Assembly (NCBI GenBank): GCA_036320915.1
Contig: JAXBDG010000012.1
Coordinates: forward strand, 690,001 to 710,000
Source: Linnemannia elongata
Lineage: Eukaryota; Mortierellomycota; Mortierellomycetes; Mortierellales; Mortierellaceae
DNA: 20,000 bases
Direction: 5' to 3'
In this document: one piece after another, positions 1 to 8,172 of the stretch
How positions within the stretch are numbered: the first letter of the stretch is position 1
Layout: each line of letters opens with the position of its first letter
The notes under the pieces: generated by a model
What the model saw: only the letters and a program-made list of their open reading frames with translations
The model's database searches: none
What the model was told of the DNA's origin: nothing
Program-made: the position numbers and the translations under genes

Positions 1-473
1 GTAAGGCACGGACAGCACTAATGCGCTTTAAGGATTTCTGCAATACGGTTTTATTCTGACACAGTATACTTAAGGGGATCCGTAGATGCTGATTGTGATG
101 ACGGCCTATTTTTTTTTCTGTGTCTTCATCCTGCCAAAAAAACTGATGCATGCGACAATGGTTTCTAAGGTGCAATCATTCACACGGCCGAGAGCAATGG
201 AATGACACCATGTGATTACCTCTCAATCGGTAATGGAAGGACATTTAGATCCCATGACATATCTGCTGATGTCCATAAAGGCCGGGTAATATTACATAAT
301 AAACCTTAAGGCTGAACTTGTGGTATACTTAAGTTGAGGCTAAAACCGTGCGATCTAAAGTTCAGATTTGGGGCTTTACTTCAACTTGTCCAAAAAAAGA
401 TATTTACTAAAGTGGCTATATTATATTGAGATAACACTTGAAAGTGAGGAGAAAATTTCCCTAAGGGTTGTTG
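1..473. other. Intergenic, AT-rich, no gene seen
   Basis: No supported reading frame. The stretch lies beyond the stop codon of the minus-strand hydrolase-subtilase gene, so its right part is probably the 3' untranslated region and terminator of that gene. The 11-mer GTATACTTAAG occurs twice (near 65 and 322), and there is a small ATTACC/GGTAAT inverted repeat near 215-234. Neither has an assigned role. Confidence 0.5.
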
Positions 474-2714
474 TTAAGATCCTATCAAATTGAACATCCT
501 TCTTCTAAGGAAGAGGATCACACTTGACGCCCAACCCGGTCCTCCACCTTGATGGTCGACTACTCCATTAAAGACGAGGAAGTTAGGGGAATCCCTCAGG
601 TCGCCTTGGATCGCTTTTCTGGTGGCAATATAGGTGATCGTGTCAAGGACTTCCTCGGCAGTCATATCCGGCTTGATGCTCAGGCGCAGGGCGGCAACTC
701 CGGCAACGTGAGGAGCCGCCATAGAGGTACCAGTTTCGTATCTGTACTGGTTCACATTGTTGAACGCGGCGGAGGCGATATCGACACCGGGTGCAAAAAT
801 ATTGACGTGCCCACCAAACGAGTTGTCATGAAAAGGACAGTCCAGTGAATCCGTAGCTGCGACCGTATAGGCATATCTCGCGCCCGATGGAGAGCCATCA
901 CTGGCAGCCATATTGGGCCTGTTCCCCGCGGCGACAAATGAAGGGATGTTGTTCTTGAAGAGACTCTCAATCTGCTTGTCCATCTCTTCTGACTTGGGAC
1001 CTTCGAGTGATATATTAACCACTTTACGTCCAACCCTAACATCTTGTTCGACCCACTTAAGGGCAGCGACGACTCGCGTGTCTATTCCATCGTGTCTGGT
1101 ATTGAGGACCTTGAGGCTAACGATGTTCACTCGACTGGCGACACCACAACTGTGGCCTCCAATGATGGCCGCAACATGGGTACCATGACCATTTTCGTCG
1201 CCATCAGAGGTGCCAGGGACAAAGTTTTTACCGAGCATAGCACGGCTATTGAACTCAGAATGGGTAGTGTTGACTCCACTGTCGATCACATAGACTGTGA
1301 CCCCGTCACCAGCCTGGGTCGGAAAGAAATATGGCTTCCTCAAGTCTCTGGCTCTTTTGCTGATGCGGCTAAGACCCCACGATCGAGGGTTAGGACGAGC
1401 CTCAACTGTTGCCATCTTCATAACATGAGCCTCCGTAATATTGTCGACCTCGGGAGCTGACTTGAGCGCGTTGTACATGGCCTGGCTGAGCGTAGCGTAG
1501 ACAACAGGGACTTCTTCGTACTTCTCGTTAATCTTGCTGTTATCACCCTGTAGAAGTCTGCGACAACCTTCAAACGTACGCCTGAATGAGTCGAAAGTGT
1601 GTCCATCCTTGAGAATCACGGTATAGGAGTCTGGTATGATCTCGTCAAGAGCTTTTCCTTTACCACTATCAATAAGATAAGTGGCCATGTGGGACCGTAT
1701 TGCTGATTTGCATCCCAGGAATGTGGTATGTAGGTAATGCGTGTTCAGCAAATGCCCCGTCGCATCCCAGTCAACATACACATGGCCACTATACTGGTCT
1801 CTTCGCATCGATCGATATGCCAAGACACCAATCTGTGCGAAAAAGTCCCTTTGATTGGCAAAGTGCTCAATCTTACCAAGAACCCCAGCACCGTGCATGT
1901 GATTCGCTGCAGAGCCAAACGTATACAGCTCTAGCTTCCCAAGGATATGGTGATTGACGGAAGCAAGGAGGCGGTCAACGGCCAAGCTGGCGATAATGGC
2001 GCCCTATGGCATAGCAGAGGTAAGGTTAGCATTAGAGATGTCGGCTCAAGGGTCCCACTTCATGCTGCATCGACGCGCCTACTTTCTAAGTTTGATACAT
2101 ACCTGTGAATGCGCAATAAGTACCACTCTCGTGTTACGCGCATCACATAGCTCTTGCTTCGTGATGGTATAAAGTACCCTGACGTCATCCGTGGCGTATC
2201 CAAAATCCCTTTGGATAATGCATTGCAACAAACCAACAACAGGGCCGAATGTACGATTTTGAATCCCAATAACCCTACGTCCGAACATGGTCGCCAGCCT
2301 TTCACAATTCAGTTTCAGCCACGCCCGATCGCAACAAATTCCAGTGATATACAACCAACTCTCGCCTTTAAACGCAGCACCCGCCTTGCTCGTATACATC
2401 AAGGGTGTTCTTTTCAAGATCCAGACGAAGACATCGACAGCAATGCCCATCACAGCAATGTCCATCACAGCAAGGAACGTAAAGACACCGAAGGGCAGCA
2501 TGCAGACAAAGAGCGCAAAGGCTACAGGAGCCACAAGAGCGTAGAAGAACAGGAAGGCCTGCCAGAATAGGGCGACGACGTTTCGCCAGTCCCAGAGGAA
2601 GAGTTCGTCATTTGGATTGTTGGTAAAGCAGGGCCAGAGGGTCAGTCCGATAAGGGTCGAAAAGCGGAGCAAAAGGAAGATGTCAAAGAAGAGTAGATGC
2701 CAGGGAGAAGTCAT
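474..2714 (-). CDS. Alpha/beta-hydrolase - I9 propeptide - S8 subtilase fusion protein (713 aa)
   Basis: There are two exons, 2714-2103 and 2003-474. The phase-0 intron (2102-2004, 99 bp) has GTATGT and ATAG ends and a CTAAC-like branch site. Residues 1-100 hold several hydrophobic segments, probably membrane helices. Residues about 118-300 form a lipase-like hydrolase: the elbow AHSQG is completed exactly at the splice junction (Ser203), followed by LELYTFGSAANH, Asp257 in an HFANQRD motif and His288 in TGHLLNTHYL, a plausible triad. Residues about 325-403 match the inhibitor I9 propeptide (IPDSYTVILKDG). From about 430 there is a proteinase K-like S8 domain with Asp445 (VIDSG), His477 (NGHGTH), oxyanion Asn564 (AAGN) and Ser631 (GTSMAAPH). 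All key residues are present. In the relatives I know, the two halves are separate proteins. The frame crosses the join inside exon 2 with no splice signal needed. The likely site of action is a membrane, with self-cleavage after the propeptide; both are inference. A TATA box lies 63 bp upstream of the start. Confidence 0.85.
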
Positions 2715-2715
2715 A

Positions 2716-2739
2716 TTTTTTTTTTTGGGGGGGGGGGGG
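2716..2739. repeat. T11-G13 homopolymer pair next to a start codon
   Basis: Eleven T followed by thirteen G on the plus strand. Read on the minus strand this is C13-A11 ending one base before the ATG of the hydrolase-subtilase gene, so it lies in the 5' untranslated region. It is prone to slippage and its length may be a sequencing artefact. Confidence 0.85.
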
Positions 2740-2776
2740 TTGAGGTTGTTTTGATTGAAGAGTTAGCAGCATCTCG

Positions 2777-2785
2777 ATTTATATA
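2777..2785 (-). promoter_or_regulatory. TATA box of the hydrolase-subtilase gene
   Basis: TATATAAAT on the minus strand, 63 bp before the ATG at 2714. This is a normal spacing for a fungal TATA promoter with a short leader. Confidence 0.55.
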
Positions 2786-3072
2786 CGAAGGGGCTACCAA
2801 TATGGGCAATAATCGAGCAGTAGCACGTTTCGTCGTTGACAGTAGAGTACAGTCCATTCTTTAGCGGAGGTTTTGTTCCGCATTAGGCACGAGCGATTGG
2901 GCACACATGTTATTTTATTGGTTGCCTATTGTTTCTGTAGTCGCAATCATAAGGTCGAGGTGGAGATGGTACTCGGTCTCAGAATATACGCAGGTGAGGC
3001 GACGTTGACCAAAAACTTTTCTGTTTCGGGGGCTAAGCGGTACTTGGCCTAGAACTTACATATGTTTACTTA
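2786..3072. other. Intergenic, nothing recognised
   Basis: Upstream flank of the hydrolase-subtilase gene. No open frame, repeat or RNA was found here beyond ordinary AT-rich sequence. Confidence 0.5.
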
Positions 3073-3414
3073 TTAATAATGATTTGTCATAAAACAACCG
3101 CGTATTACCAGTACGACTACACAAGTGTGCCCAGAAGAACAACAAGACGATGGCGTTTTAAGATGTTTGGTAATCACCGCAGTCAGTGACAGACCCTGTA
3201 GTAAAGCCCGCTTATCCGAAATGAAACCATGATCTTCGCCGTATATTGAACAAAGTCTACAAGTTTTCTCTGGACTTCTCAGGTGGGTTGCCATCTTTCA
3301 AGCCACTGGGTAACCTATGCCTACAAGAAGGACATCCATCTCCAGATAAAACTCTTTCACATCTGCCATGTCCGTGACATCATCTATAATTATGATGACA
3401 TCAGTAGACTGGAA
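3073..3414 (-). pseudogene. Decayed coding remnant with one internal stop
   Basis: On the minus strand one frame stays open from 3414 to 3073 except for a TGA at 3300-3298. The first part reads like folded protein (STDVIIIIDDVTDMADVKEF, then LEMDVLLVGIGYP), with alternating hydrophobic strands and acidic residues. After the stop the frame restarts at an ATG (3294) and runs 73 codons through a Cys-rich segment. A possible 3' splice site (TTCCAG) lies just before the open stretch. I do not recognise the family. It may be an exon of a broken gene or chance; the in-frame stop argues against a working gene. Confidence 0.3.
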
Positions 3415-3475
3415 TCATACATAACCTGCAAAGACCACAGCAACGGTATCAAGCAACAAGATCTATTTACATTGA

Positions 3476-3560
3476 ATAACTGACTTGTGGCAGCGAAGCG
3501 TTCATAGCGACGTTGCTTTTTAATCCTTTGATGTCTTTTCCTTACAAGAGAATTCTAGTA
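3476..3560 (+). pseudogene. 28S rRNA fragment A (short, diverged)
   Basis: ATAACTGACTTGTGGCAG and GCGTTCATAGCGACGTTGCT match the peptidyl-transferase-proximal part of fungal 28S rRNA with a few changes. The match fades after the GATGTC segment, though an AGAATTC block still aligns. The fragment starts at the same 28S position as the long copy at 19089. It is too short and mutated to be functional. Confidence 0.75.
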
Positions 3561-3619
3561 CTGACGCGTTCTAGTAATAAAGTGATGACGTCATTTCATT
3601 GGGAGATTGATTTATTACA

Positions 3620-4171
3620 TCAAGGTTGGTTGCAGACCTGTGTTGCAGCCGCCCATATCAAAACTGAGACTAGTCCGCATAGTGCAAGGAAAAACATAAG
3701 GACGCATACAAATTCAACATTAACTGTTTTTGAATCTCTCCGGCTGCGTTGGATATCGTAATCCTTGTTCGTTGGATAGGACATTCTCTCCTTGTTGCAA
3801 CAAAGTAGGGCAATGAAGAACACCAAAGTGGAGAGTAAAAAGGCGTGTCCAACAATTAAAACTGTTCTAACACCATGACAATTGGCCGATAAATTAAAAT
3901 TTGAGAGTTGTACAGCCGTGAGAAATAATCCAAAATATTGCACTTGTAGCTGTAAGGGTCCCGCATATGCTCCAAATGAAGATTCTCCTTGAGGCGGTTC
4001 TTGTGAAGAACTATTTGGCCCTGCGGACAGATGCATCGAACGTCCTACTCTCAAAGCTCCCTCTTCCAGCTGTCCTCCTTGAGGCGGCTCTTGCGAAGAT
4101 CCTTCTTCGAGCTGTTCTCCTTGAGGCGGTTCTTGCGAAGACCTTTTCGCTCGTGTACGGTACAGATCCAT
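3620..4171 (-). CDS. Hypothetical membrane protein with SSQEPPQG repeats (183 aa)
   Basis: From the ATG at 4171 the frame gives a 183-residue protein. Residues 11-38 are two copies of a 14-residue repeat (SSQEPPQG, then EQ or GQ, then LEEG) and a third partial copy lies at 55-63. Three hydrophobic segments follow: about 79-92, about 103-126 (TVLIVGHAFLLSTLVFFIAL) and about 153-177. This pattern suggests an integral membrane protein with an acidic, proline-rich cytosolic or extracellular tail. I do not recognise a family. The same frame continues upstream past a single TAG (4246-4244) into another hydrophobic stretch, so this ATG may be a remnant start within a longer damaged or spliced gene. 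Confidence 0.5.
   Translation of the reverse strand: MDLYRTRAKRSSQEPPQGEQLEEGSSQEPPQGGQLEEGALRVGRSMHLSAGPNSSSQEPPQGESSFGAYAGPLQLQVQYFGLFLTAVQLSNFNLSANCHGVRTVLIVGHAFLLSTLVFFIALLCCNKERMSYPTNKDYDIQRSRRDSKTVNVEFVCVLMFFLALCGLVSVLIWAAATQVCNQP
3983..4141 (-). repeat. 42-bp coding minisatellite
   Basis: Two adjacent 42-bp units at 4141-4058 encode the SSQEPPQG-type repeat. A third partial unit lies at 4009-3983. The units differ at only a few positions, so the duplication is fairly recent. A second frame is open across the first two units and would give a Lys/Arg-rich tail. Confidence 0.7.
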
Positions 4172-4243
4172 CTGTTTTTGCGAGATTCTTGCAACGATTC
4201 TGACGACAATTCTTGTGATGGATCCAGTGACGTTGCTGCAAGT

Positions 4244-4552
4244 CTATGGTCTTAAGGGAGTGTTGGTTGAGCGGTAGTTACAGCTTGGCTTTAAATACTT
4301 GAAGGGGTCTTGATCCTTGTCGATTTTGATCCATCCCTTAAACAGCGCGGGCCATATAGGGAATGAGTAAAGCGTGATAGCGATTAGCCCGGCTCCGAAA
4401 CAGAAAGGTACTGTGAGGATATAATGAAAATGGGCTTTTGTATTTGGAGGACCGTGCGTGGACTGTCCTCTGGAAAATTCCCTATATAAACCTGAACACT
4501 CTTTCTCTATCCTTCCTTGCAGGATAATTCTAGTACTAAGCGTTGTTTAGCA
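4244..4552 (-). pseudogene. Upstream hydrophobic reading frame ending in TAG, in frame with the membrane protein
   Basis: The minus-strand frame is open from 4552 to the TAG at 4246-4244 and lacks an ATG. It encodes a clear membrane helix (ILTVPFCFGAGLIAITLYSF) followed by a charged segment (FKGWIKIDKDQDPFKYLKP). It continues in frame into the 183-residue protein after the TAG. Three explanations fit: a stop mutation in one longer gene; a very short intron of about 46 bp (GTAACT to TTGCAG), which would move translation into a different frame; or a missing upstream exon supplying the start. A possible 3' splice site (CCTCACAG) lies before TACCTTTC. Confidence 0.4.
4483..4490 (+). promoter_or_regulatory. 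Candidate TATA box, plus strand
   Basis: TATATAAA lies 70 bp before an ATG at 4560 and upstream of the open plus-strand exon at 4701-5141. It could be the promoter of that gene. It also lies inside the minus-strand open frame 4244-4552, so it may be coincidence. Confidence 0.35.
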
Positions 4553-4700
4553 TAATTCATGCCAGGGAATTTACTGTACCCCATGGCTTCTTCTCATATG
4601 CACCTTTTCTATCTATGCATAAAAGACATCGTCACCTGAAAGATACCTCATATTTTTTCCGATCACATGCATTTACTTCAAAATGTCGCGCATAATTTAG

Positions 4701-5141
4701 GACCTGGCCAGTGCACAATGCTATCTGAAAGCCAGGAAGCGACAGCAGCAGGAAACCGAAGCACTCCGTCAACAGCACCGCCCTGTCGTCTCTCGCCTCA
4801 GAGATGCTAAAACGCTCCAAGAAACGAAACCACAGCACAAACCAGCATTCGACACTAGTGCTAGTTTCCCATTGCAAGAGCGCCATCAAGTCCAGCCACC
4901 GCCGGCACCAGGACCCCTCACCACACAGATCGGCCCCCTTTGCATGTCTCTAACAGAGGCGGCGTCCATGCGAGTGGTTCAGGACACACTAGTCGACAAC
5001 ACTACTCCTTGCATTCTGTACTCAGGAACAATGGATGTATTACAGGCCTTTGGAGTGGTGGACCTCACTCAGGAACATCCTTTGAAGGTACTAGGACGAA
5101 CGGATGGCCACGCGTCCTCGGCCAAGGCTGAGCTCAGATAA
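4701..5141 (+). CDS. Hypothetical protein, probable last exon (146 aa)
   Basis: After a plausible 3' splice site (AATTTAG) the frame runs 146 codons to a TAA at 5139-5141. The start of the frame is rich in Gln, Arg and Lys (YLKARKRQQQETEALRQQ) and looks helical. A proline-rich linker (QVQPPPAPGP) and a more globular end follow. The first exon is uncertain: the ATG at 4560 begins a short frame that could join in phase after GACATC with a weak GTCACC donor (intron of about 70 bp). I do not recognise the protein, and it could also be a remnant. The minus strand also has an 85-codon frame here, but the plus frame is longer and its composition is more protein-like. Confidence 0.4.
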   Translation, partial: DLASAQCYLKARKRQQQETEALRQQHRPVVSRLRDAKTLQETKPQHKPAFDTSASFPLQERHQVQPPPAPGPLTTQIGPLCMSLTEAASMRVVQDTLVDNTTPCILYSGTMDVLQAFGVVDLTQEHPLKVLGRTDGHASSAKAELR

Positions 5142-5199
5142 ACTTAAGGGCAATTTGGACTAAATACGTACAAAAATCAGGTGAGTAAAGGTGAAAGGT

Positions 5200-5280
5200 T
5201 ATATACAAATACAGCCATGGCTCAAGGCTGCTCGAAAAGGCCAAAAAGCTATGTACAAATACTGTACAGCCATGACTCAT
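5200..5280. repeat. Short direct repeat
   Basis: TATATACAAATACAGCCATGG at about 5200-5220 recurs as TATGTACAAATAC..ACAGCCATGA at about 5250-5274, with CTCA following in both. It is a local duplication downstream of the polyglutamine gene, with no known role. Confidence 0.6.
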
Positions 5281-5304
5281 GTCTGTTGATAAATGAAGCT
5301 CTGG

Positions 5305-5729
5305 CTAAGTGGTTGAGCTTGTCACATAGTATCTTGGCAAAGCGGAAACTGTATACCATTTTCCACCGGATTCTGTCTTCTGCTTAATCTCCTGCATAAG
5401 CTGAAAGACAGCGAACGTTGTTGCCGAGGTTGCCTGCAGCTTGAAACTGATTTGTTGTGTGTGCGTCTGTGTGACAGAGTTGCTTCGAGATGTCCCAACA
5501 GTAGTGCTTCTTGCGTAGCCAGCCGAAGCCGCAATTCCAGCATTCATATATCCAACCGTCAGACCACCATGCACGTCAAAGCCGTGAGTGCGAGCGATCG
5601 ACGTTGTACTTTCAACAACTATGCCCTCCGCTACAGTTTCATCCCAAGCCAGTTCAACATCTCCGGGAACTGTATCGCACCGAACAAGATACCACCACTG
5701 CCGGATCCGTTCGCGCGGTTGTCGTTGTG

Positions 5730-5781
<52 letters not shown>

Positions 5782-5970
5782 TGGTTGGTCTTGGGTGGGG
5801 CTAATGTAGACCACTACAGGCTTAGTACATCGTGGTACCAGGGCGTCGTCCCGCCTCACGGCTGCAGGAGGTGGGAGAGTGAACATCTGGCCCTCGACCG
5901 TGAGTCGATCCTCAACTACTTCCATGAGGTTGTCCGGCACGTCCACATAGGGACGAAAGTCAAGCTGCAT
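5305..5970 (-). CDS. Polyglutamine protein with beta-rich Ser/Thr C-terminal domain (221 aa)
   Basis: A 221-residue frame from the ATG at 5970. Residues 1-60 look globular (VDVPDNLMEVVEDRLTVEGQ), residues 64-80 are 17 consecutive Gln, and a short basic linker (PQRQPRERIRQ) follows. Residues 90-221 form a domain of alternating Ser/Thr and hydrophobic residues with Gly/Ala turns (GGLTVGYMNAGIAASAGYA; TQTHTQQISFKLQATS). This pattern resembles the amphipathic hairpins of aerolysin-like pore-forming proteins, but only by composition; I see no diagnostic motif. There is no signal peptide. The frame is also open 8 codons upstream to a possible 3' splice site (AACATAG), so a small first exon is possible. 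A TATA box lies 131 bp upstream. Confidence 0.65.
5731..5781 (-). repeat. CAG/CAA microsatellite encoding 17 Gln
   Basis: Mostly alternating CAA CAG codons with a short CAG run. Codon mixing limits slippage, which suggests the tract is kept at the protein level or is interrupted by age. Confidence 0.9.
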
Positions 5971-6100
5971 GATTTTGTACGGCTGGACTCGAGCTATGTT
6001 ATAGTGAAGTCAAGAAAAAAAGGACAAATGTATAGTTGGAGAGGAGCTTTCTGGATAAGAAAATGCAATTTTCTATTTGAACGCCATAATGCTAAGGCGC

Positions 6101-6108
6101 TTATATAG
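6101..6108 (-). promoter_or_regulatory. TATA box upstream of the polyglutamine gene
   Basis: CTATATAA on the minus strand, 131 bp before the ATG at 5970. The distance leaves room for a leader or a small 5' exon. Confidence 0.45.
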
Positions 6109-6235
6109 ATACACGAGAGACAAAAACACCAATAACAAAAATAGCTAGGAGAGACGGATGAAGGGGCTTTTGAGTCAATGATAGAACAGGCATAACTTCA
6201 AACAATCAAAGGCTCAAAAGTCAATTGCTCGACTC

Positions 6236-6465
6236 GAAAATTCAATGCAACTGGTCAAGCCCAGGTCTGGATCTAGGTCTAGGTAAGAGACAAAGCTCCT
6301 GCAGCAAAAATCGCTAATTGACATGGAGATGAACTTACTGGCGAAATCCCAGAAAATCGCCGAGATGTGAAAAATCATTCGAAGGAAAACAGAGAAGACT
6401 TTATGTCCAACTGAGTTGAGTCCAAGTCCGGATCCCAGTCTAGGCCTAGAATTTATCTGCATCTG
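6236..6465. repeat. Dispersed CTAGGTCTAGG-type repeat, copy 1
   Basis: Two diverged direct blocks, CAGGTCTGGATCTAGGTCTA near 6260 and CAAGTCCGGATCCCAGTCTA near 6423, share a core with a second site at 8952-9126. No coding capacity is credible here. These may be ends of a small non-autonomous element or a degenerate satellite. Confidence 0.45.
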
Positions 6466-6715
6466 ATTAGCAGAGATATCTCACATGCATCAATCATCAG
6501 AGCAAAATATCCTGTGAGCATGTGGGCATGTGAAGGAAATTTACATTTTTATTTTGACTGCACCGCGGTACGCGGTAGAGCTAGACTGTGTGTTTCACTC
6601 TCATTGTTGTTTTTCCCTTGGTGTTTCTGATATTAATCCAATTATTTTTACAACGGAATGGCTGCTCGAGTTCCAGGCTTTCGACTGTATGGTACAATCT
6701 AGCGCCCAGAAATTA

Positions 6716-7000
6716 CATAGCCAATAGAAAGTGAAACACCAAACACTTGTCTGGCAGGACAAACCAAAGTACTACTCATTTCGCTCGTTTGCATGCCAAT
6801 GATCGTATTGTTTTAGATGCATTGCATTCTCAAAGTCTGATATAGTATAGCAGAGTTCTTTTTATAGAAAAAATGCACACGTACACGCCTGAACTCCTGC
6901 ATGGACCATCGACAAAAAAGGGGCGAATAGCTCATAGCCAGTAGAAAGTGAAACACTAAACGTCCACTTGGCAGGACGAACTGAGGCAGTACTCGTTTCG
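6716..7000. repeat. Pair of 68-bp direct repeats, 217 bp apart
   Basis: 6716-6783 and 6933-7000 share CATAGCCA, GTAGAAAGTGAAACAC-type and GGCAGGAC blocks at roughly 80 percent identity. The second copy ends exactly where 28S fragment B begins. A third, inverted and weaker match (GTGTTTCACTCTCATTG) lies near 6590-6607. The stretch from 6109 to 7001 holds no convincing gene. Confidence 0.6.
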
Positions 7001-7001
7001 A

Positions 7002-7225
7002 ATTTTAGTTGAATGCAAATATGAAGCTTCGGCTTCGAATCATACTATGAAGAGATGATCTTGCAGAGCGGAAAGGCTTTGTGAGGTTCCTGCTAATGTT
7101 AATTTCAAATATTGGAAGAGATAAATCCATTGCAGACGACTTTAATTGAACGGGGTATTGTAAGCAGTAGAGTAGCCTTGTTGCTACGATCTGCTGAGAT
7201 TAAGCCCATTGTTCTATAGATTTGT
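7002..7225 (+). rRNA. 28S rRNA fragment B, 3' end
   Basis: The last 224 nt of 28S rRNA, ending at GATTTGT. From about 7057 onward it appears identical to the copy at 19089-19661. The first 55 nt differ strongly, yet still form a perfect hairpin (GAAGC TTCG GCTTC). It is 5'-truncated, so it is not a functional rRNA gene. Confidence 0.85.
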
Positions 7226-7340
7226 TCGAAAGAACAACATCTCCTCTCCCTTTTTTTTCTCTTTCGGCCACTTAAGTTAAGGGCAGTTTAACTTGTGCCC
7301 TTGCGGCCGGGTTGTAAGAAAAGAAAAAAGAAAAAAAGGT
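7226..7340 (+). other. rDNA 3' external spacer-like flank of fragment B
   Basis: TTCGAAAGAACAACATCTC, a pyrimidine run, TTAAGGGCA, then GGCCGGGTTGT and an AG-rich tail. The same order follows fragment D at 19662, and a diverged version follows fragment C at 9903. The copies therefore extend past the mature rRNA end into the rDNA spacer. Confidence 0.65.
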
Positions 7341-7352
7341 AACCCTTTGCCG

Positions 7353-7525
7353 CTAGAGTCATGAAAAAGTCCTGTGCACGAGACTTGTAAAAGGTTTCGT
7401 GCTAGAGCCATGTAAATATCCCTGTGCACGAGTCCTGTAAATAGTCTTGTGCTAGAGCCTTGTAAATATCCTTGTGCACAAACCATCTAAAAGTATCGTG
7501 CTAGAGTAATGTAAGTATTCCTGCT
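7353..7525. repeat. Higher-order tandem repeat, about 7 x 25 bp (3.5 x 49-50 bp)
   Basis: Alternating subunits of type CTAGAGCCATGTAAATATCC and CACGAGTCCTGTAAATAGTC, each ending in (T/C)GTG. Dimers start at 7353, 7402, 7452 and 7501. The block lies directly behind the 28S and spacer fragment B, so it may be a relic of rDNA intergenic spacer subrepeats. Confidence 0.75.
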
Positions 7526-7689
7526 TCAAAAAGCAAGTCCATTTGAAAACAATCACTTTTCTGCCGGAATATTGTCTGCTTCACTCGCGATGAAAAGATT
7601 TTTCCTTGCTTCATAGAATTAGCGGGTGCGTTGTTGATGCTGTTATAGTTTAAATTCAATTAAGGGGTTTGATGATAACCTTAATTCTG

Positions 7690-7926
7690 TTAATCCGGGG
7701 AGAGGGTCGGAAGCCAGAGTTGTAGGACCGCTGTGAAGTCCTCAATTGGTACGGAGGAAAGGGAGGGATAGTGGTAATGCCCTAAAGAATCACACGAAAC
7801 GATCTGCAGCGTGCCAGTGAAACTCTTGTCAATACAGCTCGTCCAAAAGTGATGTGTAAAAGGACAAAGAGCAGACAAGAGGGCTCGGCGCACTACTAAT
7901 ACTATGTCTACTAAGGAGTATGACTG
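7690..7926 (-). CDS. Possible terminal exon, unrecognised
   Basis: A 78-codon minus-strand frame preceded by a possible 3' splice site (TTTTAGGTTAG) and ended by TAA at 7692-7690. It starts with a hydrophobic stretch (LVDIVLVV) and ends in PIEDFTAVLQLWLPTLSPD. It has no ATG of its own (only a GTG at codon 12). No family is recognised, and it may be a remnant. The flanks 7526-7689 and 7927-8172 show nothing else. Confidence 0.25.
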   Translation of the reverse strand, partial: QSYSLVDIVLVVRRALLSALCPFTHHFWTSCIDKSFTGTLQIVSCDSLGHYHYPSLSSVPIEDFTAVLQLWLPTLSPD

Positions 7927-8172
7927 CTAACCTAAAAGCATCGCAGCCACTGCTAAGTCATGATTGACGCCTGAGGCCAGGTAAAATTGTCTATCTAAAA
8001 ACGTCTTTGCTAAAGCTTTGAAGGAAACAGAGCTCGAAATGACTCGCGCAGAAGCTGTCGATAAAGCTCAAGTGTCTTCGTTTTTTTTATTTAATTATGT
8101 AGATGCTGACAACCCAATTTATATATAATGAGTGTTGGTGCACTCGTCCGCCATTCTTGCAGGGCAGGCGCA

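Noticed and set aside
549..2570. Several plus-strand frames of 65-138 codons
   Set aside because: They lie antisense to the well-supported hydrolase-subtilase gene and show no motifs.
3586..3595. CRE-like TGACGTCA sites (also near 2180 and 14563)
   Set aside because: Eight-base palindromes occur by chance at this frequency; one lies inside an exon. Only the one at the strand switch is mentioned in context.
4632..4889. 85-codon minus-strand frame
   Set aside because: It overlaps the longer plus-strand exon 4701-5141, whose composition and splice site are better. It is not fully excluded.
5452..6108. 218-codon plus-strand frame with a poly-Leu run
   Set aside because: Antisense shadow of the polyglutamine gene; the Leu run is the complement of the CAG/CAA tract.
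6214..6462. 82-codon minus-strand frame
   Set aside because: It is made largely of the CTAGG-type repeat; the mirrored peptide ends reflect the DNA repeat.
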